This document shows, piece by piece, positions 37,019-46,305 of a stretch of DNA of 64,000 bases. The notes below the pieces were generated by a model. It saw only the letters and a list, made by a program, of their open reading frames with translations. It was not told the DNA's origin and ran no database searches. The DNA is from CBDDCQ01 sp965226285 (GTDB taxonomy: Bacteria > Bacteroidota > Bacteroidia > Flavobacteriales > Ichthyobacteriaceae): contig CBDDCQ010000006.1 of assembly GCA_965226285.1 (NCBI GenBank), positions 310,001 through 374,000 on the forward strand. Direction: 5' to 3'. Both the position numbers and the translations under genes were made by a program. The first letter of the stretch is position 1; every line of letters starts with the position of its first letter.

Positions 37019-37689
37019 TTATTTCCAGTGACAAAATCTTTGAGATAATAAGGTTCAAAGTAAGTTATATCCTCAAAGTCTTTTACCTTGTATTTTTCAT
37101 AAGCTATCATGCTCATATGCAATGCAGATACCACCTCATGCTCTAAAAAATAAGCATTAGAATGTTTTATCTCATTCTTACACTTACTTGCTCCATTGCC
37201 AAAGAATAATACTTTATGATTAGTTAACACCTCTTTAAAAGAGTGAATATCTATTACTTTTGCACAAGTAGGCACTATACAATTTGATTGCCTATCATAT
37301 ATAGCAGTATAAACTTCCATCCTTCGGGCATCTATCATAGGCAAATACAAATCATAGTGATATTTTTTAATCACATATTTTGTCATAACTTCTAAAGTAT
37401 CTATTGCTAGCAAAGGTATATCTAGAGCATAACAAAGCCCCTTAGCTGCAGATACTCCTATCCTAAGCCCTGTATAAGAGCCCGGACCTTTACTTACACA
37501 TACTGCATCTAGTTCTTCTATGGACGTATTAGATTCCTCTAATACCTTTTCTATAAATAGGTGTAGCTTCTCAGAATGCGAATAATTTTCATCTTTTATT
37601 TCCTTAAGGGCTATAGTCTGGTCACCTTTTGAAATGCCTACAGAACAAACTTTAGTAGTTGTTTCTATATGTAATATATAGGGATTCAA
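37015..37689 (-). CDS. tsaB: tRNA threonylcarbamoyladenosine biosynthesis protein TsaB
   Basis: The 224-residue ASKHA-fold protein starts ILHIETTTKVCSVGIS and has SHSEKLH and the signature VSKGPGSYTGLRIGVSAAKG, all typical of TsaB. It forms the t6A modification complex with TsaD and TsaE and is itself a non-catalytic partner. No ATG is available; TTG at 37689 is the likely start, giving a normal N-terminus. The C-terminal PYYLKDF is also family-like. It ends 4 bp inside mdh. Confidence 0.9.
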   Translation of the reverse strand: MNPYILHIETTTKVCSVGISKGDQTIALKEIKDENYSHSEKLHLFIEKVLEESNTSIEELDAVCVSKGPGSYTGLRIGVSAAKGLCYALDIPLLAIDTLEVMTKYVIKKYHYDLYLPMIDARRMEVYTAIYDRQSNCIVPTCAKVIDIHSFKEVLTNHKVLFFGNGASKCKNEIKHSNAYFLEHEVVSALHMSMIAYEKYKVKDFEDITYFEPYYLKDFVTGNN

Positions 37690-37774
37690 TATGAATTTAA
37701 ATATTTAACTTACTTGAACAAGCAAAAATACAAATTTTATTTCTCTTCTAAATCTTATTTTACAGCAATGACAT

Positions 37775-39217
37775 TTATTTATAAACCTTGCCAGCAGGTC
37801 TGGTTCCTTCTCCTACTTTTTTATCTTGGAGTGCATCGCCAAGTTCAAGTCTCATTTTATCTGCAAGTAATTTTATTTTTGCTACCACTTTAGGATTTTT
37901 AGAGGCTACATCTTGTGTCTCACTTATATCTTTGGATAAATCGTAGAGTTCTATTGTATCAATGGTATTGTGTTTATACTTTACAGGGATACCGCCTTTC
38001 CCTCCGGGTCTGCCATTTAATGTTCTATATTTATGTGGAAAATACATTTTCCAATTTTTGTACCTTATACCGTGAAGTTCATTGACATTGTAATAAAAAT
38101 AATAAGCTTCTTGGGGGCTTTGGTGAGCAGCACCTGTCCAAATGTTCCATACACTTTTACCATCGATCTTATTGGTAGGTAGTTTTGATCCTGTGATTTC
38201 AGCAATGGTAGGTAAAATATCTATTGCCATCATAGGTATATTTATAACTCTTGCAGGTTTTATTTTTTTTGGGTATCTTATGATGCAAGGTTCTCTTTGT
38301 CCTCCTTCTAAGGCTGTTCCCTTACCTTCTCGGAGTGGATAAGCACATCCGGAGTGGTCTCCATAACTTAGCCAAGGCCCATTATCTGAGGTGAAAATAA
38401 CCAATGTATTTTCATCTATATTGTATTTTTTGAGTGTCTGCAATATTTGACCTACAGACCAATCTATTTCCATAATCACATCACCATATAGCCCTCTCTT
38501 TGATTTTCCTTTGAATTTATCTGAAACAAATAAGGGTACATGAGGTTGGGGATGAGCAACATACAAAAAGAAGGGTTTATCCTTATTTTGGGTAATGAAT
38601 TTTACACTTTTCTCCGTAATATCTGTAGTTAATGAGGATTGGTCTGTTAGGGTATCTATAATGGTTTCATTTTCATATAGCGGCAAAGGATCAAAATTGA
38701 ATATGGGACCTTGTTGAGGGTGAAAGGGCCACATATCATTGGAATAGGGTATGCCAAAATACTCATCAAAGCCATGGTTATTAGGCATAAACTTGGGATG
38801 GTCACCCAAGTGCCATTTGCCAAATATTGCCGTATGGTACCCTTTTTCTTTTAACATTTCTGCGATGGTAACTTCTGAATAATTGAGTCCTTGTTTACTA
38901 TTAGGCATAAATGCTTGATGTATTCCTATTCTATTTGGATAACAACCTGTGAGAAGTCCAGCTCTCGATGCTGAACAAACAGCTTGAGCGGCATAAAAAT
39001 TTGTAAGTTTGATACCTTCCTTAGCCATTTTATCTAAATGAGGCGTTTTAATATCCGGAGAACCAAAACAACCAACATCTTGATAACCTTGGTCATCTGT
39101 AAAAATAATAATTACATTTGGTTTCTTATTATTTACAGATTTTGATTTATGAATTTGATATTTACAAGCACTCATACTTATGAGCAATAAAAGTATAATG
39201 ATGAATCTATTTTTCAT
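37775..39217 (-). CDS. Arylsulfatase-type sulfatase, lipoprotein (second copy)
   Basis: The 480-residue protein has lipobox SAC (Cys17), metal Asp40/Asp41 in FTDDQGYQDVG, the formylglycine motif CSASR (Cys80), GKWHLGDHP and FTSDNGPW. It is very similar to the sulfatase at 26203. The visible differences cluster in the signal region, in the WPFHPQQGPIFNFDPLPLYE loop and near the C-terminus. The shared leader (TTTACGCAAAAGTTTAAAA) shows that promoter and gene were copied together. Difference in the loop near residue 190 may alter substrate choice. Like its paralogue it needs a formylglycine maturase encoded elsewhere. Confidence 0.88.
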   Translation of the reverse strand: MKNRFIIILLLLISMSACKYQIHKSKSVNNKKPNVIIIFTDDQGYQDVGCFGSPDIKTPHLDKMAKEGIKLTNFYAAQAVCSASRAGLLTGCYPNRIGIHQAFMPNSKQGLNYSEVTIAEMLKEKGYHTAIFGKWHLGDHPKFMPNNHGFDEYFGIPYSNDMWPFHPQQGPIFNFDPLPLYENETIIDTLTDQSSLTTDITEKSVKFITQNKDKPFFLYVAHPQPHVPLFVSDKFKGKSKRGLYGDVIMEIDWSVGQILQTLKKYNIDENTLVIFTSDNGPWLSYGDHSGCAYPLREGKGTALEGGQREPCIIRYPKKIKPARVINIPMMAIDILPTIAEITGSKLPTNKIDGKSVWNIWTGAAHQSPQEAYYFYYNVNELHGIRYKNWKMYFPHKYRTLNGRPGGKGGIPVKYKHNTIDTIELYDLSKDISETQDVASKNPKVVAKIKLLADKMRLELGDALQDKKVGEGTRPAGKVYK

Positions 39218-39270
39218 TGTATTTTTAACTATTTTAAACTTTTGCGTAAAGTTATTAAATTGAACTTCAC

Positions 39271-39278
39271 CAAAGATA
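39271..39278 (-). promoter_or_regulatory. Putative -7 element TATCTTTG of the second sulfatase
   Basis: On the minus strand TATCTTTG fits TAnnTTTG, 53 bp before the ATG. The corresponding position in the other sulfatase leader reads TATCTGTG. Confidence 0.5.
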
Positions 39279-39676
39279 CAAATTTTATTTCTCCTTTAAT
39301 CTAAAAGCCTTTTGAAGTTAGAAGAAGGGATAAGATCAATTGAGGTACTATTTTAAGTAATGTTTAAGTAAGAGAGATTTAAAATTTTCAAGTAATATTA
39401 GAGGTAATATTACTTTTATATCTTTTATTTAAATAGTGCTGTTTATATTACGTGAAATTATAGTTATTGGGCTATTTTAGGGTTTTTGGTATAAAATTAT
39501 ACTAAATTTATACTTTTCACTAAAAAAATTATACCAAAATTATAGCAAATTATACTTTTTAATATATTTAGAGTGAAATTTAAAAAAGTTGTATAATTTC
39601 CGTACTTTAGTGTTTACAGGCATTACAGGCTTTTTTGCACTTTTCAAAAAATATACAGTTTGATTTGAAGATATAT
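39279..39676. other. AT-rich gap with an 11-bp hairpin and TTATAC-like repeats
   Basis: AAGTAATATTA and TAATATTACTT (39390-39415) form a perfect 11-bp stem with a GAGG loop. Downstream, ATTATAC/TTTATAC-type words recur several times between about 39480 and 39570. No coding sequence is apparent. The hairpin lacks a T-tract on either side that would make it a clear terminator. Confidence 0.4.
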
Positions 39677-41206
39677 CTAGTTACCTTTTATACCATCCAT
39701 TGCAGTTAATAATTGATCTAAATATTCTCTATTATTCGCAAGGCGAGGCACTTTATTTTGTCCTCCTAATTTGCCTTTTTCTTTTAGCCAATTATGAAAT
39801 AAATTCTTAGGTGCTATATTTACAATAGGTTTTTTGAGTGTCATATTATTATATCTCTTAGCCTCATAATCCGAATTGAGTTCCTTTAACTTTCTATCTA
39901 AAAGATTAGTAAATTCTTTTATACTTTTGGGTTGTTTATAAAACTCTATAATCCACTGATGAGCTCCACTTTCATCTACATTCATATATACCGGACCAGC
40001 TGTATAGTCTTTTATCTGAGCAAAAGTTTTAGCACAAGCGTACTCTAAAGCTCTATCGGAATTATCTACAATTAATTCCTCTCCAAATACATTAATATAA
40101 TGCTTAGTACGTCCCGTGATTTTAATTCTATAAGGATTTAATGAAGTAAACTTCACCGTATCTCCTACCACATATCTCCATAATCCTGAATTGGTGCTAA
40201 TGACCATTACATAATTTTCCTCTAACGCTACATTCTCCAATGTGAAAGTTTTAGGGTTTTCTTTATAATATTCCGTCATAGGAATAAATTCATAAAAAAT
40301 ACCATAGTCAAGCATTAATAATAATTCATTTGAATTATTTCTATCCTGAATAGCAAAAAATCCTTCCGAAGCATTATATGATTCAAAATAATTGAAATCC
40401 GTTTTGGGAATTAACTTTTGATATTGTTCTTTGTAAGTTGTAAAACTTACTCCTCCATGAGAATATAACTCCAAATTTGGCCATACCTCTAATAAATTAT
40501 TTTTCCCCATGTGCTTCAATATCTCTTTAATTAGTACTAACATCCAAGAAGGCACCCCCATGATAGAGGTAATATCTTGTTTTACTGTTTCTTTGATAAT
40601 GGATTCTAATTTATTATTCCATTCGCTCATAAGAGCTACCTTACTACTAGGTGCTGTTACAAATTGCATCCATCTAGGTAGATTTTCTATAAGTATTGCT
40701 GATAAATCACCATAATAGGAATTATTCTCTCCATATATTTCATGGCTACCTCCCAGTTTTAGATTTTTACCTTTAAATATTTTAGTGTTGGGATTGTTAT
40801 GACAATAAATAGATGTAAAATCCTTAAAGGCTTTATAATGACAGTATTGCAATGCCTCCATACTTAGAGGAATAAACTTACTTTTAGCATTAGTAGTACC
40901 CGAAGATTTAGCAAACCATTTGATCTTAGTAGGCCAAAATATATTCTGTTCTCCTTTTCTTACCCTTTCTATATAAGGTGCTATATCTTCATAAGTTACT
41001 ATGGGTAATCTACTTGAAAACACTCTGTAATCTTTAATAGATTTAAAATCATACTTCTTGCCTATCTCTGTACTATTGGCTTTGTTTAAAAGTTTAAAAA
41101 GTAACTCATTCTGAACCTCTATAGGGTATTTTAAAAAGAGTTCTATCTGATAAAATCTTTTTTTCATCCTCCAAGAGAGAAATGAGCTTAATAACTGGTA
41201 CGGCAT
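39677..41206 (-). CDS. GH3-family (auxin-responsive-promoter-like) acyl-acid amido synthetase
   Basis: The 509-residue protein fits the bacterial GH3 family of adenylating enzymes. It has FAKSSGTTNAKSKFIPLS (the ATP-binding SSGTT loop, about residues 95-112), IMGVPSWMLVLIKEI, YNASEGFFAIQD and GLWRYVVGDTVKFTS, typical of the GH3 core. The C-terminal domain has RTKHYINVFGEE and LGGQNKVPRL. Plant GH3 proteins conjugate amino acids to jasmonate or auxin; the bacterial substrate is unknown. It is 17 bp downstream of rfbB in the same direction and could be the last gene of the sugar operon. Confidence 0.85.
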   Translation of the reverse strand: MPYQLLSSFLSWRMKKRFYQIELFLKYPIEVQNELLFKLLNKANSTEIGKKYDFKSIKDYRVFSSRLPIVTYEDIAPYIERVRKGEQNIFWPTKIKWFAKSSGTTNAKSKFIPLSMEALQYCHYKAFKDFTSIYCHNNPNTKIFKGKNLKLGGSHEIYGENNSYYGDLSAILIENLPRWMQFVTAPSSKVALMSEWNNKLESIIKETVKQDITSIMGVPSWMLVLIKEILKHMGKNNLLEVWPNLELYSHGGVSFTTYKEQYQKLIPKTDFNYFESYNASEGFFAIQDRNNSNELLLMLDYGIFYEFIPMTEYYKENPKTFTLENVALEENYVMVISTNSGLWRYVVGDTVKFTSLNPYRIKITGRTKHYINVFGEELIVDNSDRALEYACAKTFAQIKDYTAGPVYMNVDESGAHQWIIEFYKQPKSIKEFTNLLDRKLKELNSDYEAKRYNNMTLKKPIVNIAPKNLFHNWLKEKGKLGGQNKVPRLANNREYLDQLLTAMDGIKGN

Positions 41207-41222
41207 AAATTAAAAAATATGT

Positions 41223-42287
41223 TTACTTGAATCCTCTTTTTTGGTAATGTTGTTCATAATACTTTTGATAATCTCCTGTAGTAACTTCATTGAGCCATTG
41301 CTCATTTTGTAAATACCAATCTATAGTAATTTCCATTCCTTTCTCAAAAGTTACTGAAGGCTCCCACTCCAATTCCTTATTTAGTTTGGTAGCATCTATG
41401 GCATACCTCTTATCGTGTCCCGGTCTATCTTTTACATAGGTAATTAACTTTTCACTAGTTCCTTCTTCTCTGCCTAATTTCTCATCCATCTTTTGGCAAA
41501 GTAATCTTACTAAATCAATATTTTTCCATTCATTAAATCCTCCTATATTATATGTTTCTCCTAACCTTCCTTTGTGAAAAATTAAATCTATAGCCCTTGC
41601 ATGGTCAACCACATATAACCAATCACGAGTATAATTGCCATCTCCATATACGGGCAATGGTTTATTATTTTTTATATTATTAATAAATAATGGTAATAAC
41701 TTTTCTGGAAATTGATATTGTCCATAGTTATTAGAACAATTAGTAATAATATAAGGCAATTTATAGGTCTTTCCATAAGCCCTTACAAAATGATCAGAAC
41801 TCGCTTTAGATGCAGAATAAGGAGAATTAGGATCATAGGCTGTAGTTTCTATAAAAAGTCCGGTCTCTCCTAAAGTACCATATACCTCGTCAGTAGAAAT
41901 ATGATAAAATAATTTATCCTTAAAATCATCTTTCCAAAGTGATTTAAAAGCATTAAGCAAATTTACTGTACCTATTACATTAGTTTTTACAAAAGCTAAC
42001 GGGTCAGTGATAGATCTATCTACATGACTTTCTGCTGCCAGATGTAATACTCCCCATGGTTGATATTTCTTGAATACCTCTTCTAGGGCAGGAATATCTG
42101 TAATATTGGCTTTTACAAATTCATAGTTTGGAGTACCTTCTATATCTTTTAAATTCTTTAAGTTACCAGCATAAGTCAAAGCATCTAGATTTAAAATATG
42201 ATAATCCTTATATTTATTTACAAATAACCTTACTACATGTGAACCTATAAATCCTGCTCCCCCTGTAATTAATATTGTTTTTTTCAT
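41223..42287 (-). CDS. rfbB: dTDP-glucose 4,6-dehydratase
   Basis: The 354-residue extended SDR starts ILITGGAGFIGSHVVRLF (NAD-binding GxxGxxG). It has HLAAESHVDRSI, HISTDEVYG, the YSASK catalytic Tyr/Lys in NSPYSASKASSDHFVRAY, and VYGDGNYTRDWLYV, all diagnostic of RmlB. It turns dTDP-glucose into dTDP-4-keto-6-deoxyglucose, the committed step to dTDP-rhamnose and related sugars. The following epimerase step (rfbC) is at 60824; rfbA and rfbD are not in the window. Confidence 0.95.
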   Translation of the reverse strand: MKKTILITGGAGFIGSHVVRLFVNKYKDYHILNLDALTYAGNLKNLKDIEGTPNYEFVKANITDIPALEEVFKKYQPWGVLHLAAESHVDRSITDPLAFVKTNVIGTVNLLNAFKSLWKDDFKDKLFYHISTDEVYGTLGETGLFIETTAYDPNSPYSASKASSDHFVRAYGKTYKLPYIITNCSNNYGQYQFPEKLLPLFINNIKNNKPLPVYGDGNYTRDWLYVVDHARAIDLIFHKGRLGETYNIGGFNEWKNIDLVRLLCQKMDEKLGREEGTSEKLITYVKDRPGHDKRYAIDATKLNKELEWEPSVTFEKGMEITIDWYLQNEQWLNEVTTGDYQKYYEQHYQKRGFK

Positions 42288-42456
42288 TTATCTTATTTTG
42301 TTCTAAAAATGTCCACTTTTGTGCAGTCTTTTTTAATAATTTCGAGTCTGCCTTTTATCACAACATATCAAAATAGTATTTTTCAACCCAATTTGGATTA
42401 CCCACGCAATATACGGAAAACTCTTTTTTACTTTCTATATTTAAGCAAATGAAATT

Positions 42457-43482
42457 TTATTTTGTGATATTCTTTTGCCACTGCCAAGCTGTTTGCAAAC
42501 TGTATTCTATATCTTTTTCTGCTTTCCAACCTAGTTCTTCATTAGCATAGGAGGTATCGGCATATACTGATATGACATCTCCTGCTCTACGAGGAGCGTA
42601 CTTCCAATTGAGTTTTTGCCCTGTAGCCTTTTCAAAAGCAGTAATGACCTCTACTACAGAATTTCCTTTGCCCGTTCCTAAATTAAACACTTCACATTTA
42701 GAGTTATTTTTATTTAAAAATAGACGCTCTAAAGCCATTACATGAGCCTTTGCCAGATCTACTACATATATGTAATCTCTAATACAAGTTCCATCAGTTG
42801 TGGGGTAGTCATTGCCAAATACACTCAAACATTTCCTTTGCCCTATAGCTGTTTGCGTGATAAAAGGCACTAAATTTTGAGGTACTCCTAATGGTAGTTC
42901 TCCTATTTTGGCAGACCGATGAGCTCCTATCGGATTAAAATACCTTAATACAATGGCATTTAATGGTGCTATATGAGTAATATCTTTTATGATTTGCTCC
43001 CCTATTTGCTTGGTATTGCCATAAGGTGATTCAGCAGGTTTTACGGGAGCATCTTCAGTAATGGGTAATTTATCAGCTTGCCCATATACTGTACAGGATG
43101 AACTAAATATAAAATTATCTAACCCCCTTTGAGTCATTTCCTGTAATAGATATACTAGAGTATTTACATTATTATGATAATAAGAAAGTGGATGGGCTAC
43201 ACTCTCCCCTACAGCCTTATAGGCAGCAAAGTGTATGATCCCCTCTATATCGGTGTTATCATCAAAAAACATGGTTACTTGTTTCTTATCTTTAAGGTCT
43301 ATCTGTTCAAACTGAGGTCTTTTACCTACAATACTTTCTATATTATCCAATACCTCTATATGAGTAGTAGATAGATTATCTATAATCACAGGTTCATAAC
43401 CTGAATTATATAGTTCTACAACTGTATGAGAGCCTATAAAACCTAAACCTCCTGTTACCAATACTTTCTTATTTTTTAACAT
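42457..43482 (-). CDS. galE: UDP-glucose 4-epimerase
   Basis: From ATG 43482 the protein has about 341 residues (a TTG three codons earlier is less likely). It shows KVLVTGGLGFIGSHTVVELY, FAAYKAVGESV, FSSSCTVYG, ESPYGNTKQIGEQ (catalytic Tyr and Lys), LRYFNPIGAH and DGTCIRDYIYVVD, the standard GalE set. It interconverts UDP-glucose and UDP-galactose. Its start overlaps the end of the UDP-glucuronate decarboxylase gene by 14 bp. Between it and rfbB lies 170 bp with no other gene. Confidence 0.93.
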   Translation of the reverse strand: MLKNKKVLVTGGLGFIGSHTVVELYNSGYEPVIIDNLSTTHIEVLDNIESIVGKRPQFEQIDLKDKKQVTMFFDDNTDIEGIIHFAAYKAVGESVAHPLSYYHNNVNTLVYLLQEMTQRGLDNFIFSSSCTVYGQADKLPITEDAPVKPAESPYGNTKQIGEQIIKDITHIAPLNAIVLRYFNPIGAHRSAKIGELPLGVPQNLVPFITQTAIGQRKCLSVFGNDYPTTDGTCIRDYIYVVDLAKAHVMALERLFLNKNNSKCEVFNLGTGKGNSVVEVITAFEKATGQKLNWKYAPRRAGDVISVYADTSYANEELGWKAEKDIEYSLQTAWQWQKNITK

Positions 43483-44464
43483 ATCTTTCAAAACCTTTGT
43501 GTTCTTTTTTTAATAACTTTTCTTTAGGTAGGGATTTAAAATATTCATAAGTTATTTTTAACCCTTCTGCTCTACTTACTTTAGTCTCCCAATTCAATAT
43601 CTCTTTAGCTTTACTTGTATTAGGCTGTCTTTGCATAGGGTCATCTTTAGGTAAATCTTTATATATCACCTTTTGCTGAGTACCTGTAAGTTTAATAACT
43701 TCTTCGGCAAATTGTCCTATAGTAATTTCATCTGAATTACCTATGTTCACAGGATAGACATAATCACTCATCAAAAGCCTATATATTCCTTCTATTTGAT
43801 CATCTATATAACAAAAAGAACGTGTTTGATTCCCATCTCCAAATACAGTCAAATCCTCACCTCTCAATGCCTGACCAATAAAGGCTGGCAAAACCCTACC
43901 GTCATTAAGCCTCATACGAGGTCCATAAGTATTGAATATCCTTACTATTCTTGTTTCTACACCGTGATAAGTATAATATGCCATAGTGATAGCCTCTTGG
44001 AACCGTTTAGCTTCGTCATATACCCCTCTAGGCCCTATCGGGTTTACATTTCCATAATATTCTTCTACTTGAGGATGTATCAATGGATCTCCATATACTT
44101 CAGAGGTAGAAGCCACTAATATTCTAGCTTTTTTGGCTTTGGCTACTCCTAATAAATTATGCGTGCCTAGTGAACCCACTTTTAATGTTTGTATAGGTAT
44201 CTTTAGGTAGTCTATAGGACTTGCAGGCGAAGCAAAATGTAAAATATAATCTAAATTACCGGATACATTTACAAAATTAGATACATCGTGATGATAAAAT
44301 TCAAAATTTTCAAGAGGAAATAGATGCTCTATATTTTCTAAATCTCCTGTAATAAGATTATCCATACCTATTACATAAAAACCCTCTTTTATAAACCTAT
44401 CACATAGGTGAGACCCTAAAAACCCTGCTGCTCCAGTAATTAATATTCTTTCTCCATTTTTCAT
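43469..44464 (-). CDS. UDP-glucuronate decarboxylase (UDP-xylose synthase type)
   Basis: The 331-residue SDR begins RILITGAAGFLGSHLCDRF. It has HFASPASPIDYLKIPIQTLK, STSEVYGDPLIHPQ, GPRGVYDEAKRFQEA and RIFNTYGPRM, the pattern of UXS enzymes, where the E-x-Y-G-D-P and YDE-K segments mark the decarboxylase. It would convert UDP-glucuronate, the product of the adjacent Ugd, to UDP-xylose. It is 4 bp after ugd. A dTDP-glucose dehydratase is the main alternative, but the SPASP motif and the ugd neighbour favour UXS. Confidence 0.88.
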   Translation of the reverse strand: MKNGERILITGAAGFLGSHLCDRFIKEGFYVIGMDNLITGDLENIEHLFPLENFEFYHHDVSNFVNVSGNLDYILHFASPASPIDYLKIPIQTLKVGSLGTHNLLGVAKAKKARILVASTSEVYGDPLIHPQVEEYYGNVNPIGPRGVYDEAKRFQEAITMAYYTYHGVETRIVRIFNTYGPRMRLNDGRVLPAFIGQALRGEDLTVFGDGNQTRSFCYIDDQIEGIYRLLMSDYVYPVNIGNSDEITIGQFAEEVIKLTGTQQKVIYKDLPKDDPMQRQPNTSKAKEILNWETKVSRAEGLKITYEYFKSLPKEKLLKKEHKGFERYVKK

Positions 44465-44468
44465 ACTT

Positions 44469-45782
44469 TCAAATAGTAATGGTTTTTCTACCTACACTCT
44501 CATAATAAAAACCCTTTTCTTTCATCTCATCAATGTCATAGAGATTTCTACCATCAAATATCACAGGCTGTTTTAATTCTGATTTTATTTTATCAAAATT
44601 TGGAACTCTAAATACAGACCATTCAGTAGCAATTACCAAAGCATCAGCATCTTTTACTACCTCGTCTCTATTTTTTGTAAATTCTATTCTATTACCATAC
44701 AATTGTCTTACATTATCCATAGCTTCAGGGTCAAAGACTGCAATACTTGCTCCTAAGCTCAATAATTCATCTATAATATATAAAGCAGGTGCTTCTTTTA
44801 TATCATCTGTATCAGGCTTAAAAGCCAATCCCCAAATTGCTATTTTTTTACCTTTCAAATTTTGGTTAAAATATTTTTTTATCTTATGAACGATAGAAAT
44901 TTTTTGCTTTTCATTTACCTTCATTACCGAATCCAAAATTTCAAACTGATAATTGGTTTCTTTTCCAGATTTTGCTAATGCTTTTACATCTTTGGGAAAG
45001 CAACTACCGCCATATCCTATACCTGAAAATAAAAATCTCTTTCCTATTCTAGGATCTGTACCCATACCTATTCTTACCATATCTACATCTGCATCTACCT
45101 TTTCACAGAAATTAGCTATCTCGTTCATAAAAGTAACTTTAGTTGCCAAAAAAGAATTGGCAGCATATTTGGTGAGTTCCGCCGATTTTTCATCCATTTC
45201 TATAATAGGATTACCAGAACGAACGTAGGGTTTATATAATTTCCTCATTATCTCAAATGCCCTCTGAGAACTTGCTCCCAATACTATTCTATCGGGTTTT
45301 AGAAAATCTTCTACTGCAAAGCCCTCTCTTAGGAATTCAGGGTTAGAAACTACATCAAACTCCACATTGGTAAATTGTTTGATCCTTGTAGTTACTTTTT
45401 CTGCCGTACCCACAGGAACTGTACTTTTATCTACAATTACTTTGTAATCTTTAATTATTTTTCCTATATTCTCTGCAACACCTAATATATAAGATAAATC
45501 TGCTGAACCATCTTCACCAGGAGGAGTAGGTAGTGCCAAAAATATAATAGTAGCTTCTTTTACTGCTTCCTCTAAATTCGTTGTAAAGTCCAATCTACCT
45601 GCATTTATATTCCGATTGAATAGGACCTCTAAATTGGGCTCATATATAGGAACTTGTTTTTGTTTCATCTTTTCTACCTTACTTACATCTATATCTATAC
45701 AAGTTACATTATTACCTGTTTCAGCCAAACACGTTCCAGTAACTAAACCTACATAACCCGTACCTACTACTGCTATATCCAT
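44469..45782 (-). CDS. ugd: UDP-glucose 6-dehydrogenase
   Basis: The 437-residue protein starts MDIAVVGTGYVGLVTGTCLA (NAD loop). It has STVPVGTAEKV, NPEFLREGFAVEDFLKPDRI and the catalytic Cys in GIGYGGSCFPKDVKAL near residue 260, followed by AFKPDTDDIKEAPAL. It oxidises UDP-glucose twice to UDP-glucuronate. As the first gene of a four- or five-gene minus-strand operon it feeds UXS. Together with galE and rfbB the operon supplies glucuronate, xylose, galactose and deoxy-sugar precursors for surface polysaccharide, but no glycosyltransferase lies beside it. Confidence 0.95.
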   Translation of the reverse strand: MDIAVVGTGYVGLVTGTCLAETGNNVTCIDIDVSKVEKMKQKQVPIYEPNLEVLFNRNINAGRLDFTTNLEEAVKEATIIFLALPTPPGEDGSADLSYILGVAENIGKIIKDYKVIVDKSTVPVGTAEKVTTRIKQFTNVEFDVVSNPEFLREGFAVEDFLKPDRIVLGASSQRAFEIMRKLYKPYVRSGNPIIEMDEKSAELTKYAANSFLATKVTFMNEIANFCEKVDADVDMVRIGMGTDPRIGKRFLFSGIGYGGSCFPKDVKALAKSGKETNYQFEILDSVMKVNEKQKISIVHKIKKYFNQNLKGKKIAIWGLAFKPDTDDIKEAPALYIIDELLSLGASIAVFDPEAMDNVRQLYGNRIEFTKNRDEVVKDADALVIATEWSVFRVPNFDKIKSELKQPVIFDGRNLYDIDEMKEKGFYYESVGRKTITI

Positions 45783-45839
45783 AATTCTTTGAATGATTAT
45801 TTTTTATTTATTACTTTTCTTTATATTTTGTCAAAATCA

Positions 45840-45847
45840 CAAAATTA
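45840..45847 (-). promoter_or_regulatory. Putative -7 element TAATTTTG of the ugd operon
   Basis: The minus-strand TAATTTTG lies 57 bp before the ugd ATG. No convincing -33 was found. The rest of 45783-46203 shows only AT-rich sequence with no gene. Confidence 0.35.
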
Positions 45848-46203
45848 GTATTTTATACAATAATAAAATAAGTAAAAACTCTATTATTGTTGTTTTACAA
45901 CCATCACTTATTGATAAAATCATAATTTTAACTATATTTATCATATATTTATCACAATGAAAGTGAGTTCGAATAATAAAGTTGTTATCTTAATTGTATA
46001 GCAAACAGAAATTTTAAGTCTTGAAAATCAGTTCTTATGCTAAAAAAATACTGTAATATCCACAGACAAAATTACTAAAATTTCCTTTTCTATAGATAAA
46101 TTTTGAAAAGAATTTATTACCTCTTGGTAAAACGCTTGATTTCAATTTGGATATAGCACCTTATTTAGTTCTTTTTAAATGCCATAATTGAAATACAAAA
46201 ATA

Positions 46204-46304
46204 TCAATCCTCAAATGCTAATTTGAGCAACCCCTCCACCATAGCCACCGTTTGCACCGAAACATTGATAACACTTAATAGCAAGTTTAAAATATATTTT
46301 TTCT
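46204..46304 (-). pseudogene. 3'-end fragment of a type ISP restriction-modification gene
   Basis: Minus-strand translation gives KYILNLLLSVINVSVQTV, then AMVEGLLKLAFED and a stop. This parallels the C-terminus of the intact ISP enzyme (same KYILNLLLSVINVSVQTV, then DIVEGLPALAFEED). Bases 46245-46301 are identical to 47464-47520; the terminal part is diverged. It is therefore the tail of a second, related ISP allele. Confidence 0.8.
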
Positions 46305-46305
46305 T

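Noticed and set aside
39480..39570. TTATAC-type repeats as origin iterons or a CRISPR-like array
   Set aside because: Spacing is irregular, units are not identical, and no replication or cas genes are nearby.
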